The notes beneath the pieces were generated by a model that saw only the letters and a list, made by a program, of their open reading frames with translations, was not told the origin of the DNA and searched no databases. Positions 1 to 9,180 of a DNA stretch of 52,840 nucleotides are shown here, in pieces. The DNA lies in contig CALZOR010000004.1 of the NCBI GenBank assembly GCA_945827785.1, positions 1 through 52,840 on the forward strand, read 5' to 3'. Origin of the DNA: an uncultured Bacteroidales bacterium (GTDB lineage Bacteria > Bacteroidota > Bacteroidia > Bacteroidales > UBA932). Made by a program: the position numbers and the translations under genes. Each line of letters starts with the position of its first letter. Position 1 is the first letter of the stretch.

Positions 1-2562
1 GAAAAGAAAGTATTCCCTCATGTTGAGGGAAGAGTCCAGATGACCCGTGAGGGTTTTATATTCGTGATTGTGGAGGGAGAGGAAGATGACGTCTTTGTGA
101 AGGCATCCAAAACCCGGGGAGCCCTGAACGGGGATACCGTGGTTGTCGCAGTGACAAGGGACAAGACTGACACACAGCGTCGGGAAGGAGAGGTTATCGA
201 GATTGTCCGCCGTTCTCCGAAACCGTTCGTTGGGGTGCTTCACATTGTCGGAGACCAGGCGTGGGTGCTGATGCAGAGCCGTTTCATGCCTTATGACATC
301 ACAATCCCGTTTGCAGAGCCGGACCAGATCCGTTTCCGCAGGCATGGCAAGGCCTCGAAAGGCCAGTCGCTTGCACCGGAGGCGGACCAGACGGGATGGC
401 TCAAACCACTTTCAGACGGGGTATTCTCCATAAACGGAATATATGAATATGACGAGGAAAAGGGCGAGCGGAGGGAACTGACTGCCAGCCAGGGAATGAA
501 GGTGGCGGCTGTGGTTGACCATTGGAACCGCAACGAGCCGACCCCTGTGGGCCATATAGTGGATGTGCTCGGCGAACCGGGTGCCAACGATACGGAGATG
601 CATGCAATCCTTGCAGAATATGCACTTCCGTACAGGTTTGAGGCAGAGGTTGCCAATGCGGCAGACAGCATTTCCGATGAGATAACGGCTGAGGACCTGG
701 CAGAACGAAAGGATTTCCGTGACACTCTTACTTTCACGATAGACCCTGCCGATGCGAAGGACTTCGACGATGCACTTTCTTTCAAGGTCCTCGATGACGG
801 CAATTACGAGGTTGGAGTCCATATCGCCGATGTGACGCACTATGTCCGTCCGGGTTCGGTGGTGGACAATGAGGCAAAGGCAAGAGGCACTTCCGTCTAT
901 CTGGTGGACCGTACCGTCCCAATGCTTCCTGAAAAGCTTTCCAACAAATTGTGTTCACTCAGGCCGAACGAAGAGAAGCTGACATTCTCAGCCGTGTTCG
1001 AAATCACTCCTTTGGGCAGGATAGTGTCACAGTGGTTCGGCCGCACGATAATTAATTCCGATTACAGATTCGCTTACGAGACCGCCCAGCAGATTATCGA
1101 TGCCGGTGACAAGGCCATGCAGACCGAACTTCGCGGAGGAACGGACGGCAAGGCGGCCGCTGGTGGCGAGGCTGCAATGGGTGAAGGAGTCACCCAGGGA
1201 CAGGTTATTCCGGACAATCTGAAACAGGCTGTCCTTACCCTCCACAAACTCGCTTCCAGACTGCGCAAGAAAAGATTTGCTGCCGGAGCCATAAGTTTCG
1301 AGCGCCCTGAGATGAAGGTGCTTGTGGATGAGACCGGACGCCCTGTGGATGTGTTCCAGAAAGTCTCGAAGGAAGCGAACTGGCTCATCGAGGAATTCAT
1401 GCTGCTGGCAAACAGGAGCGTGGCCGAGTTTGTCGCAACCGGCTGCAAAGGGGCTGAGGATATGCTGACAGTTGCAGGCTGCGGTACCTCTGCAGCGGAG
1501 GAGATAGTCACCACGGAGGAACTGGAGACGGCTTCGGAAGAGGAAGCACAAGAAAGCAAAGAAGCATCAAAGGATAAACGCAAGTCCAGGGCAAAGACAT
1601 TCGTATATCGAGTTCATGATGAACCAAATCAGGACAAGATTGCAAACCTGCGGAATTTCATAGGCAATTTCGGCTACAAGATGGGGCCGACAGGCAACGG
1701 AAAGGAAATTTCAAAGGAACTCAACAACCTGTTTACTCTGGCAAAGGATACACCTGAGTTCAATGCAATCGAACTCCTTTCGCTCAGAACCATGGCCAAG
1801 GCACGCTATACGACTGAGAACATAGGCCATTACGGACTTGCCTTCAAATATTATACTCATTTCACCTCTCCTATCAGGCGTTATCCGGACATGATGGTTC
1901 ACAGGCTGCTTGCCCGCTACCTTGCCGGCGGAGTGTCTGCAAAGCAGGAGTTGTTCGAGAAACTCTGCAAGCATTCCTCTGAGCGTGAGATAGTTGCAGC
2001 TGAGGCTGAACGCTCGAGCATCAAGTACAAACTTGTTGAATTCATGCAGGACAAGGTCGGATATGAGTTCGAGGGCCATGTCTCCGGACTTACTGAATGG
2101 GGAATGTACGTTGAGGTGGAGCCGACCAGAATCGAGGGAATGGTGGCGCTCAGGGATATCCGTTCGGATTTCTTTGAATTCGATGCCGAACACTACAGGC
2201 TTGTGGGAAGGCGCACACATGTGGTCTATAACCTCGGAGATCCGGTAAGAATCCGTGTAAAGAATACTAATCTGGAGCAGAAACTCCTTGATTATGAGCT
2301 GGTTGAGACTGGAGGTGAGTCCCGCGACGAGAGGCTTGACTATGAAAGCGGAAGGGGTACTTCCTTCATTTCAGGTGAGGACGGTTCCTTCGACAATGTG
2401 ACCGTCGGCATCAACAAGGCCGCGCGCAAGGAGAAGGTCCGCAAAGCCATCCAGGAGTCCAAACGCAAATCCTCCAAATTTTCCAAGTCCTCCAGATCTG
2501 CAAAAACTTCCAAGTCCTCCAAGTCTGGCAAAACCTCCAGGACCGCCAAACCGGAGAAATAA
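1..2562 (+). CDS. rnr: Ribonuclease R (3'-5' exoribonuclease), 5' end outside window
   Basis: Processive hydrolytic 3'-5' exoribonuclease of the RNB family, acting on structured RNA in the cytoplasm. The frame is open from base 1 (reading EKKVFPHVEG...), so the start and the N-terminal helix-turn-helix lie upstream. Visible in order: cold-shock/OB domains, the RNB catalytic core with the Asp-rich motif DPADAKDFDDAL (about nt 750-780), the HFTSPIRRYPD motif near nt 1860, a C-terminal S1 domain (nt 2050-2310) and a Lys/Ser-rich tail. Two low-complexity stretches interrupt the RNB region: a Gly/Ala-rich one near nt 1129-1206 and an acidic one near nt 1435-1590, just before the FVYRVHDEPN segment. 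The latter is not in the E. coli enzyme as I recall it. The stop lies 18 bp from the convergent tatC stop. Family assignment is secure. Confidence 0.95.
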   Translation, partial: EKKVFPHVEGRVQMTREGFIFVIVEGEEDDVFVKASKTRGALNGDTVVVAVTRDKTDTQRREGEVIEIVRRSPKPFVGVLHIVGDQAWVLMQSRFMPYDITIPFAEPDQIRFRRHGKASKGQSLAPEADQTGWLKPLSDGVFSINGIYEYDEEKGERRELTASQGMKVAAVVDHWNRNEPTPVGHIVDVLGEPGANDTEMHAILAEYALPYRFEAEVANAADSISDEITAEDLAERKDFRDTLTFTIDPADAKDFDDALSFKVLDDGNYEVGVHIADVTHYVRPGSVVDNEAKARGTSVYLVDRTVPMLPEKLSNKLCSLRPNEEKLTFSAVFEITPLGRIVSQWFGRTIINSDYRFAYETAQQIIDAGDKAMQTELRGGTDGKAAAGGEAAMGEGVTQGQVIPDNLKQAVLTLHKLASRLRKKRFAAGAISFERPEMKVLVDETGRPVDVFQKVSKEANWLIEEFMLLANRSVAEFVATGCKGAEDMLTVAGCGTSAAEEIVTTEELETASEEEAQESKEASKDKRKSRAKTFVYRVHDEPNQDKIANLRNFIGNFGYKMGPTGNGKEISKELNNLFTLAKDTPEFNAIELLSLRTMAKARYTTENIGHYGLAFKYYTHFTSPIRRYPDMMVHRLLARYLAGGVSAKQELFEKLCKHSSEREIVAAEAERSSIKYKLVEFMQDKVGYEFEGHVSGLTEWGMYVEVEPTRIEGMVALRDIRSDFFEFDAEHYRLVGRRTHVVYNLGDPVRIRVKNTNLEQKLLDYELVETGGESRDERLDYESGRGTSFISGEDGSFDNVTVGINKAARKEKVRKAIQESKRKSSKFSKSSRSAKTSKSSKSGKTSRTAKPEK

Positions 2563-2580
2563 TCCAAGGCACCAACCTCT

Positions 2581-3396
2581 TTACTCTCCTGCCTTACGGA
2601 CAAGAAGGATTGAAAGTTCGTACAGGAGATAGAGGGGAAGGAAAACCAGCATCAGGGTGAACGGATCGCCTGTCGGAGTGATTGCAGCTGCCAGAACCAG
2701 GAGAATGACAACGGCATGCCGGCGGTATTTCTTGAGGAATGATTTGTTTACAATTCCGAATTTTGAAAGAATCATGGCTAGAAGCGGCATCTCAAAAACC
2801 GCTCCCAGTATGAATATCATCATCAGGAAACTGCTCATGTACGAATTGAGACTGATCTGGTTGGTAATTTCTGTACTGATTTGATATTCAGTTAAAAACC
2901 GGAATGTAAACGGAAAAATAAAACAATAACCCACGGCGCAGCCTATAAAGAACATGACTGTACCGAAAAGGAAGGCTGTGCGCAGGCTTCCTTTTTCATT
3001 TTCATATAGTGCAGGACTGATGAAACGCCAGATCTCATAGATGGCGTACGGAAATGCAAGAACGAGGGCAAACCAGAATGAGGTTGTAATATGCGTCATG
3101 AACTGGGTCGCCACATTGATGTTGATTATGTCAACCTTATAGTCCGAAGAGGAAAAGTCTGGCATCAGGGGTATCCCACCAAGGTTTCCAAGCCATTTGT
3201 ACAAGAAAAAGTCAGAACTGGTCGGACCAAGCACGAAGGCATCGAAGATGTGTGGCATTGCAATGAAAAAACCAACCATCAGTACGACGACGACGGCAGC
3301 AATCCTGACCAGGGACCATCTCAAAACCTCAAGATGTCCCCAGAAGGACATCTCCTGACCTGTCTCTATATTCTTGTCTTCCAATTGATTGTCCAT
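2581..3396 (-). CDS. tatC: Twin-arginine translocase subunit TatC
   Basis: Core membrane component of the Tat pathway, which exports folded proteins and binds the twin-arginine signal peptide. The 271-residue protein starts with a short acidic/polar segment followed by the family motif SFWGHLEVLRWSLVR, then about six hydrophobic segments, ending in LLVRKAGE. Length and topology match TatC. It lies 28 bp downstream of tatA in the same direction and probably shares its transcript. No tatB is present, as is usual in Bacteroidota. A likely Tat substrate (31171-32292) is encoded elsewhere in the window. Confidence 0.95.
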   Translation of the reverse strand: MDNQLEDKNIETGQEMSFWGHLEVLRWSLVRIAAVVVVLMVGFFIAMPHIFDAFVLGPTSSDFFLYKWLGNLGGIPLMPDFSSSDYKVDIININVATQFMTHITTSFWFALVLAFPYAIYEIWRFISPALYENEKGSLRTAFLFGTVMFFIGCAVGYCFIFPFTFRFLTEYQISTEITNQISLNSYMSSFLMMIFILGAVFEMPLLAMILSKFGIVNKSFLKKYRRHAVVILLVLAAAITPTGDPFTLMLVFLPLYLLYELSILLVRKAGE

Positions 3397-3424
3397 CCTG
3401 ATAGGGGAAAGGAGATTCTACAGT

Positions 3425-3616
3425 CTATTTGTCTTTACCTTCATCATTGATTTCCTTCTCAATGTCGGACATTCCATCCTTGAAGCTTTTTACGCCTTTT
3501 CCGAGGCCACGCATAAGTTCAGGAATTTTCTTTCCTCCGAAAAGCAGGAGGACGATGAGAGCGACGATGATGATTTCTCCGGCACCGATGTTTCCAAGCA
3601 AAAGCAGATTTTTCAT
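3425..3616 (-). CDS. tatA: Sec-independent translocase protein TatA/TatE
   Basis: Small pore-forming Tat subunit of 63 residues. One transmembrane helix (about residues 10-27, [21 protein letters not shown]) is followed by the FGGKKIPEL hinge, an amphipathic helix ([15 protein letters not shown]) and a short charged tail. These are the hallmarks of TatA rather than TatB. It precedes tatC by 28 bp. A -7-like element (CAAATATA on the plus strand at 3665-3672, TATATTTG read on the minus strand) lies about 50 bp upstream, without a clear -33 box. Confidence 0.93.
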   Translation of the reverse strand: MKNLLLLGNIGAGEIIIVALIVLLLFGGKKIPELMRGLGKGVKSFKDGMSDIEKEINDEGKDK

Positions 3617-3751
3617 AATATCCTTGTCTTATTTTTTTAATTGCAACCGGCCTTACGGCCATTGCAAATATACAACTATTCTGAGGAATACCTTGAATAT
3701 CCCGAAATAAATCCGGCACAGGGGACGGACTGAGTTGTCATGAGGCCGGAA

Positions 3752-4405
3752 TCAGGCGTAAAGTTCCCGGAGGACTTTGAGGGAATTTATGTTCAGGGCA
3801 GAATCCAGGTGGAATTCCAGATACCTCAATATATCTTCGGCAATCTCGTTGCGAGTTTCTCCTGACAGAGGTATCAGCATCGACTCAGCAAAGGAAGATG
3901 CCATGAATTCGGAAATGATTCCGTAATGGCTCCCGACAAAGGGTCGCAGGTCCTCAATGCTCGGGCTGAACCCGAGGATTACCGACAGCTCCAGCAGAAA
4001 CCTCAGGTGGAAGTTGCTGAAATCAGTACTGACCGAATCCAGCAGCAGGATGTTTTTGACACACCATTCAAACATACCCTCTTCGCGGGATCCCTCCTTA
4101 ACAGCGCGATAAAGCACTTCGCTGATGAATAAGGTCATGGAGTTCTTGTATAGGTCCGCACGGATTCCGGATAGCGGATAAAGAGCAGACAGATTGTTTA
4201 TATTCAGAAGTTTCGCCTTTCCGTCATCGTTTACATCCCCTTCCAATATGTTCAGCGGCTGAAATAGCGTCATCATCTGCTTTTTGGACGCATTACGCAC
4301 GAAAAAACTCCGCCTCCCGTACTCCCTTCCGAGGGTGTGGAGAATCACGGAGTTTTCGCCGTATCTGGTCGTGTGCAGAACAATCAGCTGAGTGTTGACC
4401 TTCAT
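3752..4405 (-). CDS. recO: DNA repair protein RecO
   Basis: RecO mediates loading of RecA on SSB-coated single-stranded DNA in the RecFOR pathway. The 217-residue protein has the N-terminal OB fold typical of the family (VLHTTRYGENSVILHTLGREYG..., residues 9-30) and a helical C-terminal domain (FHLRFLLELSVILGFSP near residue 140). It lacks the four-Cys zinc finger of some RecO proteins, as is common in this phylum. It starts 16 bp after the S41 peptidase stop and is probably cotranscribed with it. Sequence in RecO diverges fast, so the call rests on the N-terminal pattern and length. Confidence 0.85.
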   Translation of the reverse strand: MKVNTQLIVLHTTRYGENSVILHTLGREYGRRSFFVRNASKKQMMTLFQPLNILEGDVNDDGKAKLLNINNLSALYPLSGIRADLYKNSMTLFISEVLYRAVKEGSREEGMFEWCVKNILLLDSVSTDFSNFHLRFLLELSVILGFSPSIEDLRPFVGSHYGIISEFMASSFAESMLIPLSGETRNEIAEDILRYLEFHLDSALNINSLKVLRELYA

Positions 4406-4421
4406 AACGTGGCTTACGGGC

Positions 4422-6041
4422 TTACCTGCTGAGTTCCAATGCCTTGTGAAGCTGCTCGTCGTAACGCAACCTCACTTTCACCCCAGCCTCCTGGTACCAG
4501 TACCTGGTCACAATCTCCTCTTCGATGAAAGGAATGATTTCGTCTTTCTTGATCCTTATGAAGCGTTCCTTGTCCATTTCCATAGCCTTTTCAAGAGCCT
4601 TGAGCTCGTCGGACATCGCCTCTGCAAGGCCGTCTTTCTCAAGCTCCTTCTTCATCTGGTCGAAAAGCGTCTTTGCGCTGCTCCTGTAGTCGAATTCCTG
4701 GGTTTTCGCAAATCTTATGAAATCCTCAAAATCAGCATCGCTGAAATGATAGTCGTCCACTGCTGCAATGCTCTCGTGCTTGCGTACGAAATCCAGTACA
4801 TACTGGTCCAGAACACCTCCTAAGACAAGCGAATACACAAGGCGGCTGTAAGATGGCGACTCGATTTCCACATCCGGAGTGATTCCTCCGCCGTCCCTGA
4901 CGATTCTGCCGGAAGCAGTGCGGAACTCCCGGGTAAGAGAGTCCGGGATGTGGCCGACGCTGCCGTCTTCGTTCCTGTGGGCATAGTCGATTGCCTGGAC
5001 GCATCTGCCGCTTGGAGTATAGTATTTTGCCGTGGTTATCTTCATCTGACCATTGTACGGGAGCGGCCTGATGGACTGGACAAGGCCCTTGCCATAGCTG
5101 CGCTTGCCCATGACCGTTGCCCTGTCAAGATCCTGAAGAGCTCCTGTCACAATCTCCGAAGACGATGCGCTTCCGGAGTCAATAAGGACAATGATAGGTA
5201 TCTGAGTATCAAGCGGTTCCTTAGAAGTACGGTACTCTCTCCTTGAATCTTCGGTATTGCCCTTGGCAGAAACCACCAGTGAACCTTTCGGCACGAAAAG
5301 CGAGACAATCTCGATGGCTTCGCTCATCAGTCCGCCTCCGTTGCCCCTGAGGTCGAGCACAAGTTTCTTCATTCCCTGATTCCTGAGGGCAAGGAATTTT
5401 TCCCTGAGCTCCCCGGATACATTCTCCGTGAATCCGCTCTGAAGGATGTAACCTGTTGTGTCATTGACCATTCCGGCATATTCTATGTCAGGGAAGTGGA
5501 TTCTTTCGCGGGTAATTGTCACATCGACCGTATCCTTGCTGTGGACCTTCCATACCTTGAAGGTGACCTGAGTTCCCGGTTTTCCCTTCATCTTGTCGCT
5601 GCTTTCCTTGGCCTGGAGACCGATGGTCGTAACTCCGTCGATGGCAAGGATTTCGTCACCGCTGACAAGCCCGTTCTTGTAGGCCGGAGACCCGTAATAT
5701 GGTTCATTTATGACCACATTGCCTTCCGGACGCTTGTGTATGATGGCCCCGATGCCCCCGTAGGTTTTCGAGAGCATCATCTGAAGGTCTTCATTTTCTT
5801 CCTCCGGTATATATATGGTATATGGGTCGAGTTCCTCCAGCATTGCATCCACGCTGGCGCGCATTATCCTGTCCACCGGAAGGGAGTCCACATAGGACTT
5901 GTTCAGCTCCTTGAGGATTGCACTCTGGATTTCGGTCCATTGTCCCATCTTGAACGCCTTGCTTTGGGCATCCGCTGAAAATGAGGCAGTTATGAGGGCA
6001 CAGAAAAGTGTGATTATTGTAAAAAATGTATTTTTTTTCAT
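4422..6041 (-). CDS. S41 family C-terminal processing peptidase
   Basis: Periplasmic serine protease of the Tsp/CtpA group that trims C-termini of envelope proteins. The start at 6041 (MKKNTFFTIITLF...) gives a clean Sec signal peptide ending ...SFSADAQS. An upstream in-frame ATG at 6110 would add 23 residues with no signal character. A PDZ domain spans about residues 85-185 (YGGIGAII..., GDEILAIDGV). The peptidase domain carries LDLRGNGGG, the Ser in SGSASSSEI (S293 from this start) and the general-base Lys in YGKG (K318), a 25-residue spacing as in E. coli Tsp. The 539-residue length fits. It heads a probable operon with recO and diverges from rdgB across a region holding a perfect inverted repeat at 6060-6080. 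Confidence 0.93.
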   Translation of the reverse strand: MKKNTFFTIITLFCALITASFSADAQSKAFKMGQWTEIQSAILKELNKSYVDSLPVDRIMRASVDAMLEELDPYTIYIPEEENEDLQMMLSKTYGGIGAIIHKRPEGNVVINEPYYGSPAYKNGLVSGDEILAIDGVTTIGLQAKESSDKMKGKPGTQVTFKVWKVHSKDTVDVTITRERIHFPDIEYAGMVNDTTGYILQSGFTENVSGELREKFLALRNQGMKKLVLDLRGNGGGLMSEAIEIVSLFVPKGSLVVSAKGNTEDSRREYRTSKEPLDTQIPIIVLIDSGSASSSEIVTGALQDLDRATVMGKRSYGKGLVQSIRPLPYNGQMKITTAKYYTPSGRCVQAIDYAHRNEDGSVGHIPDSLTREFRTASGRIVRDGGGITPDVEIESPSYSRLVYSLVLGGVLDQYVLDFVRKHESIAAVDDYHFSDADFEDFIRFAKTQEFDYRSSAKTLFDQMKKELEKDGLAEAMSDELKALEKAMEMDKERFIRIKKDEIIPFIEEEIVTRYWYQEAGVKVRLRYDEQLHKALELSR

Positions 6042-6059
6042 AATTGTGGATTTATTTTT

Positions 6060-6080
6060 GCAGATGATACTGTCATCTGC
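6060..6080. promoter_or_regulatory. Perfect 8-bp inverted repeat between S41 peptidase and rdgB
   Basis: GCAGATGA, loop TACTG, TCATCTGC. It lies 19 bp upstream of the S41 start codon and 22 bp upstream of the rdgB -33 box. It could be a dyad operator or a hairpin in the S41 leader; no T-tract follows, so it is not an obvious terminator. Confidence 0.4.
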
Positions 6081-6101
6081 AGAAGTCGATTTCTTGCATA
6101 T

Positions 6102-6134
6102 TTTGTGCAAAAATATGAAAAATTTATACCTTTG
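6102..6134 (+). promoter_or_regulatory. Bacteroidota-type promoter of rdgB
   Basis: TTTG (6102-6105), 21-bp spacer, TACCTTTG (6127-6134), matching the TTTG / TAnnTTTG consensus of the Bacteroidota primary sigma factor. The rdgB start codon follows at 6169, leaving a leader of about 30 nt. Confidence 0.65.
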
Positions 6135-6168
6135 CAGCGGTTTTTAGTAGTAATGAAGTGCAGTTTTT

Positions 6169-6795
6169 ATGATTAATTTGGTTTTTGCAACGGGCAATAG
6201 CGGCAAACTGCGTGAAGCATCAGAAATTTTAGGACAGGAGTTCAAGCTCGTGACTCCTGCAGAAGTGGGAATTTCAGAGGAAATTCCAGAAACAGGCAAA
6301 ACATTGAAAGCTAATTCTTTACAGAAGGCTCAATATCTTTTCGACAAATGTGGAAGCGATTGTTTTGCCGATGATACAGGACTTGAAGTTGACAGTCTTG
6401 GCGGCGCCCCCGGCGTCTATACTGCGCGATATGCAGGCGAAGACAAGGATTTCAACAAGAATATGGACAAGGTTCTCCAGGAACTGGCAATAAAGGAATG
6501 TGAGGCAAGTTTTGCAAGGGCAATGGGCCTCAGTGTCAGGAAGGTGAGCCGCAAGGCACGCTTCAAAAGCGTTATCACATTGATATTCAAAGGAGAGAAG
6601 CATTTCTTTGAAGGCACTCTTGAGGGAACGATTGCACGTAAAAAGTCCGGGAACGGCGGTTTCGGCTACGACCCGATTTTCCTTTCCGAGGATTATCCGG
6701 GCATGACTTTGGCCGACATTACGGAAGAACAGAAGAATGCAATCTCGCATCGTGGGAAAGCTCTTCGCGCAATGTCCGCATGGTTCTCCGAGTAA
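6169..6795 (+). CDS. rdgB: Non-canonical purine NTP pyrophosphatase (RdgB/HAM1)
   Basis: Hydrolyses ITP, XTP and dITP to monophosphates, cleaning the nucleotide pool. Substrate-binding motif ATGNSGKLREA lies at residues 7-17. The catalytic/metal region ADDTGLEVDSLGGAPG is near residues 67-82. The SGNGGFGYDPIF and SHRGKALRAM motifs close the C-terminus. At 208 residues it is of normal family length. It is first in a rdgB - rsgA - MATE run with gaps of 38 and 6 bp and has its own clear promoter. Confidence 0.96.
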   Translation: MINLVFATGNSGKLREASEILGQEFKLVTPAEVGISEEIPETGKTLKANSLQKAQYLFDKCGSDCFADDTGLEVDSLGGAPGVYTARYAGEDKDFNKNMDKVLQELAIKECEASFARAMGLSVRKVSRKARFKSVITLIFKGEKHFFEGTLEGTIARKKSGNGGFGYDPIFLSEDYPGMTLADITEEQKNAISHRGKALRAMSAWFSE

Positions 6796-6833
6796 GGTGC
6801 GCCTTGCAGGAGCAGGAATGAAAAACAGAACTC

Positions 6834-7781
6834 ATGACGATAAGGGGTGAAGCAACAGTTGTAAAGCATACGGGAAGCCATTATCTGCTCTCCTGCCTTC
6901 CTGCATGGAATCTTTTTCCGGCAGTCCTCAGAGGGAAAATCCGCCTGAAGGGCAGCACTTCCACCAATCCGGTGGCAGTGGGTGACAGGGTATCGTATGA
7001 GGCTCAGGATGAAAACATCAGTCTGGAAAGTCCGGCTGTGATTACGGCAGTCCATCCCCGCAACAACTACCTTATCCGCAAATCCACCAACCTGTCGCGT
7101 CAGGAGCACATCATTGCAGCAAATCTCGACATGGCCTTCATCGTGGCCACCATCGATTTCCCGGAAATAAAGCTTCCTTTTCTTGACAGGATACTCGTTA
7201 CGTGCGAAGTTTACAACATACCGGCGACGATAGTTCTGAACAAGGTCGATCTCTACAGGGAAACCCATGCCGAAATGCTTGAGGCCTTCCATAATATATA
7301 TGAGGGAGCAGGTTACAAGGTCATGGAAGTGTCCGCCCTCACCGGAGAAGGTGTCAGCGAACTGCGTGAAGCCTGCAAGGACAGCCTGAGCCTTTTCTGC
7401 GGGGTGTCCGGAGTGGGTAAATCCTCTCTTATCAAGGCTCTTGACCCTGAATTGGACCCGAAGGTCGGCGAAATTTCCGATGCACACCTTCAGGGCAAGC
7501 ATACGACCACCTTCTATGAAATGTATCCCCTCTCAAGCGGAGGATTCATAATCGACACGCCGGGGCTGAGGAGTTTCGGCCTCGTGGAACTTGCCAAGGA
7601 AGAGATTGCCCTCTATTTTCCGGAGATGCACCGTGCCTCCGAGAACTGCCGTTTCAGTCCCTGCACCCACACCCATGAGCCGGGATGTGCAGTGAAAGAA
7701 GCTGTGGAAGAAGGACTTATAAGCTATGAGCGTTACTCGTCCTACCTCGGAATGCTCGATGATGAATCCAAGTACAGGTAG
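6834..7781 (+). CDS. rsgA: Ribosome small subunit-dependent GTPase A
   Basis: Circularly permuted GTPase that assists late 30S maturation. An N-terminal OB fold (residues 1-70) is followed by the permuted G motifs: G4 NKVDL (about residue 138), then G1 GVSGVGKSS (about residue 190), then G3 DTPG (about residue 238). The C-terminal zinc domain contains NCRFSPCTHTHEPGC. At 315 residues it is of normal length. It follows rdgB by 38 bp and precedes the MATE gene by 6 bp, so these genes are probably cotranscribed. Confidence 0.96.
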   Translation: MTIRGEATVVKHTGSHYLLSCLPAWNLFPAVLRGKIRLKGSTSTNPVAVGDRVSYEAQDENISLESPAVITAVHPRNNYLIRKSTNLSRQEHIIAANLDMAFIVATIDFPEIKLPFLDRILVTCEVYNIPATIVLNKVDLYRETHAEMLEAFHNIYEGAGYKVMEVSALTGEGVSELREACKDSLSLFCGVSGVGKSSLIKALDPELDPKVGEISDAHLQGKHTTTFYEMYPLSSGGFIIDTPGLRSFGLVELAKEEIALYFPEMHRASENCRFSPCTHTHEPGCAVKEAVEEGLISYERYSSYLGMLDDESKYR

Positions 7782-7787
7782 GCCCCG

Positions 7788-9167
7788 ATGAAAACTCTCA
7801 ACAAGGAAATACTTTCTCTTGCAATCCCGAGCATTCTTGCCAACATCACCGTTCCGCTTGTCGGAATGGTGGATATCGCTGTTGCCGGCAATCTCAGCTC
7901 CAGCAGCGCAACCCTCATCGGAGGCATTGCCGTGGGCTCCATGCTCTTCGATTTGCTCTACTGGAACTTTGCCTTCCTCCGCGTCGGTACGGGTGGCCTC
8001 ACTGCCCAGGCCTATGGACGCTCAGATTTCATGGAGGCGGCCCGCATTCTTGCAAGGGCCATAGGGATTGCTCTCGGATGCGCCCTTTTCCTGATAGCCA
8101 TCCAATGGTTGTTCATAAAAGGGGCCTTCCTCGTGGTTGACGCCACTGTGCAGGTGAAAGAACTTGCCCGGCAGTATTTCTTCATCCGGATATGGGCGGC
8201 ACCGGCAACTTTGAGCCTGATGGCCTTCAAGGGCTGGTTCATAGGGATGCAGGATAGCCTCAGTCCAATGCTTACCGACCTGACAGTCAATGGAGTGAAC
8301 ATCGCAGCAAGCATTGTTCTTGCTCTCGGTATCCCGTCGTTCAGCCTCGGCTCCATGTCTTTCAGCGGCGTTGCCGGTATGGGTTTCAGCGGCATCGCCA
8401 CAGGCACCGTCCTTGCCCAATACTGCGGGCTCCTGACAGCAGTCGTGCTCCTTTTGCTGAAATACTCCGGCAGGATTCTGAAACATCTCAGCCTTTCGGA
8501 CCTCAAGGGGCTTTTCGCCGGAGGACAGACCCGTTCCTTCTTTGTGATGAATGCCGACCTTATGGTCCGTTCCCTTTGTTTCATAGCTATTTACATCGGA
8601 TTCACCACCATCTCCGCTTCTTATGGTGACCTGCTTCTGGCCGTTGGTTCCATCATGATGAAACTCCTGCTGATATTCTCCTATTTCACCGACGGCTTTG
8701 CCTATGCAGGGGAGGCCCTTACCGGTAAATATATCGGTGCCGGGAATTCTCTTATGCTTCGCCGTACTGTCCTCTGGACCTTTGTTTGGAGCATGGGTAT
8801 TGCTCTGATTTTCATGGGTTTGTATCAGTGGGGAGGGGAGTGGATGCTTCGGATGATGACCTCGGATGAGGCCGTTGTTTCCGCTGCCAGGGCCTACCTT
8901 CCGTGGCTGCTGATGATGCCTCTTGTGGGCTGTGCAGCCTTCACATGGGACGGGATATACATCGGCGCAACAGCCTCCAGAAAAATGAGAAACTCAATGC
9001 TGTGGGCAACATTGAGTTTCTTCGTGGTCTATTATGCCGGCCTGTTGTTCAATGACTGGACTCCGGAGGGCCGTCTGCATGTCCTGATGGCTGCCTATTT
9101 CGCCCATCTGATTGCGCGTACAGTCCACCTGAGCCTGAATTTCCGCAGGTCCGTACTGGTAATCTGA
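7788..9167 (+). CDS. MATE family efflux transporter (DinF-like)
   Basis: Inner-membrane antiporter of the multi-antimicrobial extrusion family, predicted to export cationic or organic compounds using a Na+ or H+ gradient. At 459 residues with about twelve hydrophobic segments, it opens with LNKEILSLAIPSILANITVPLVGMVDIAVAG, the family signature at the start of helix 1. The second half repeats the pattern (FFVMNADLMVRSLCFIAIY near residue 250). Substrate cannot be told from sequence. It ends 13 bp from the convergent SGNH hydrolase stop. Confidence 0.92.
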   Translation: MKTLNKEILSLAIPSILANITVPLVGMVDIAVAGNLSSSSATLIGGIAVGSMLFDLLYWNFAFLRVGTGGLTAQAYGRSDFMEAARILARAIGIALGCALFLIAIQWLFIKGAFLVVDATVQVKELARQYFFIRIWAAPATLSLMAFKGWFIGMQDSLSPMLTDLTVNGVNIAASIVLALGIPSFSLGSMSFSGVAGMGFSGIATGTVLAQYCGLLTAVVLLLLKYSGRILKHLSLSDLKGLFAGGQTRSFFVMNADLMVRSLCFIAIYIGFTTISASYGDLLLAVGSIMMKLLLIFSYFTDGFAYAGEALTGKYIGAGNSLMLRRTVLWTFVWSMGIALIFMGLYQWGGEWMLRMMTSDEAVVSAARAYLPWLLMMPLVGCAAFTWDGIYIGATASRKMRNSMLWATLSFFVVYYAGLLFNDWTPEGRLHVLMAAYFAHLIARTVHLSLNFRRSVLVI

Positions 9168-9180
9168 CTTTGTACGGAGT

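Noticed and set aside
6693..7502. 269-codon open frame on the minus strand
   Set aside because: Antisense to rdgB and rsgA, both well supported; no domain signature.
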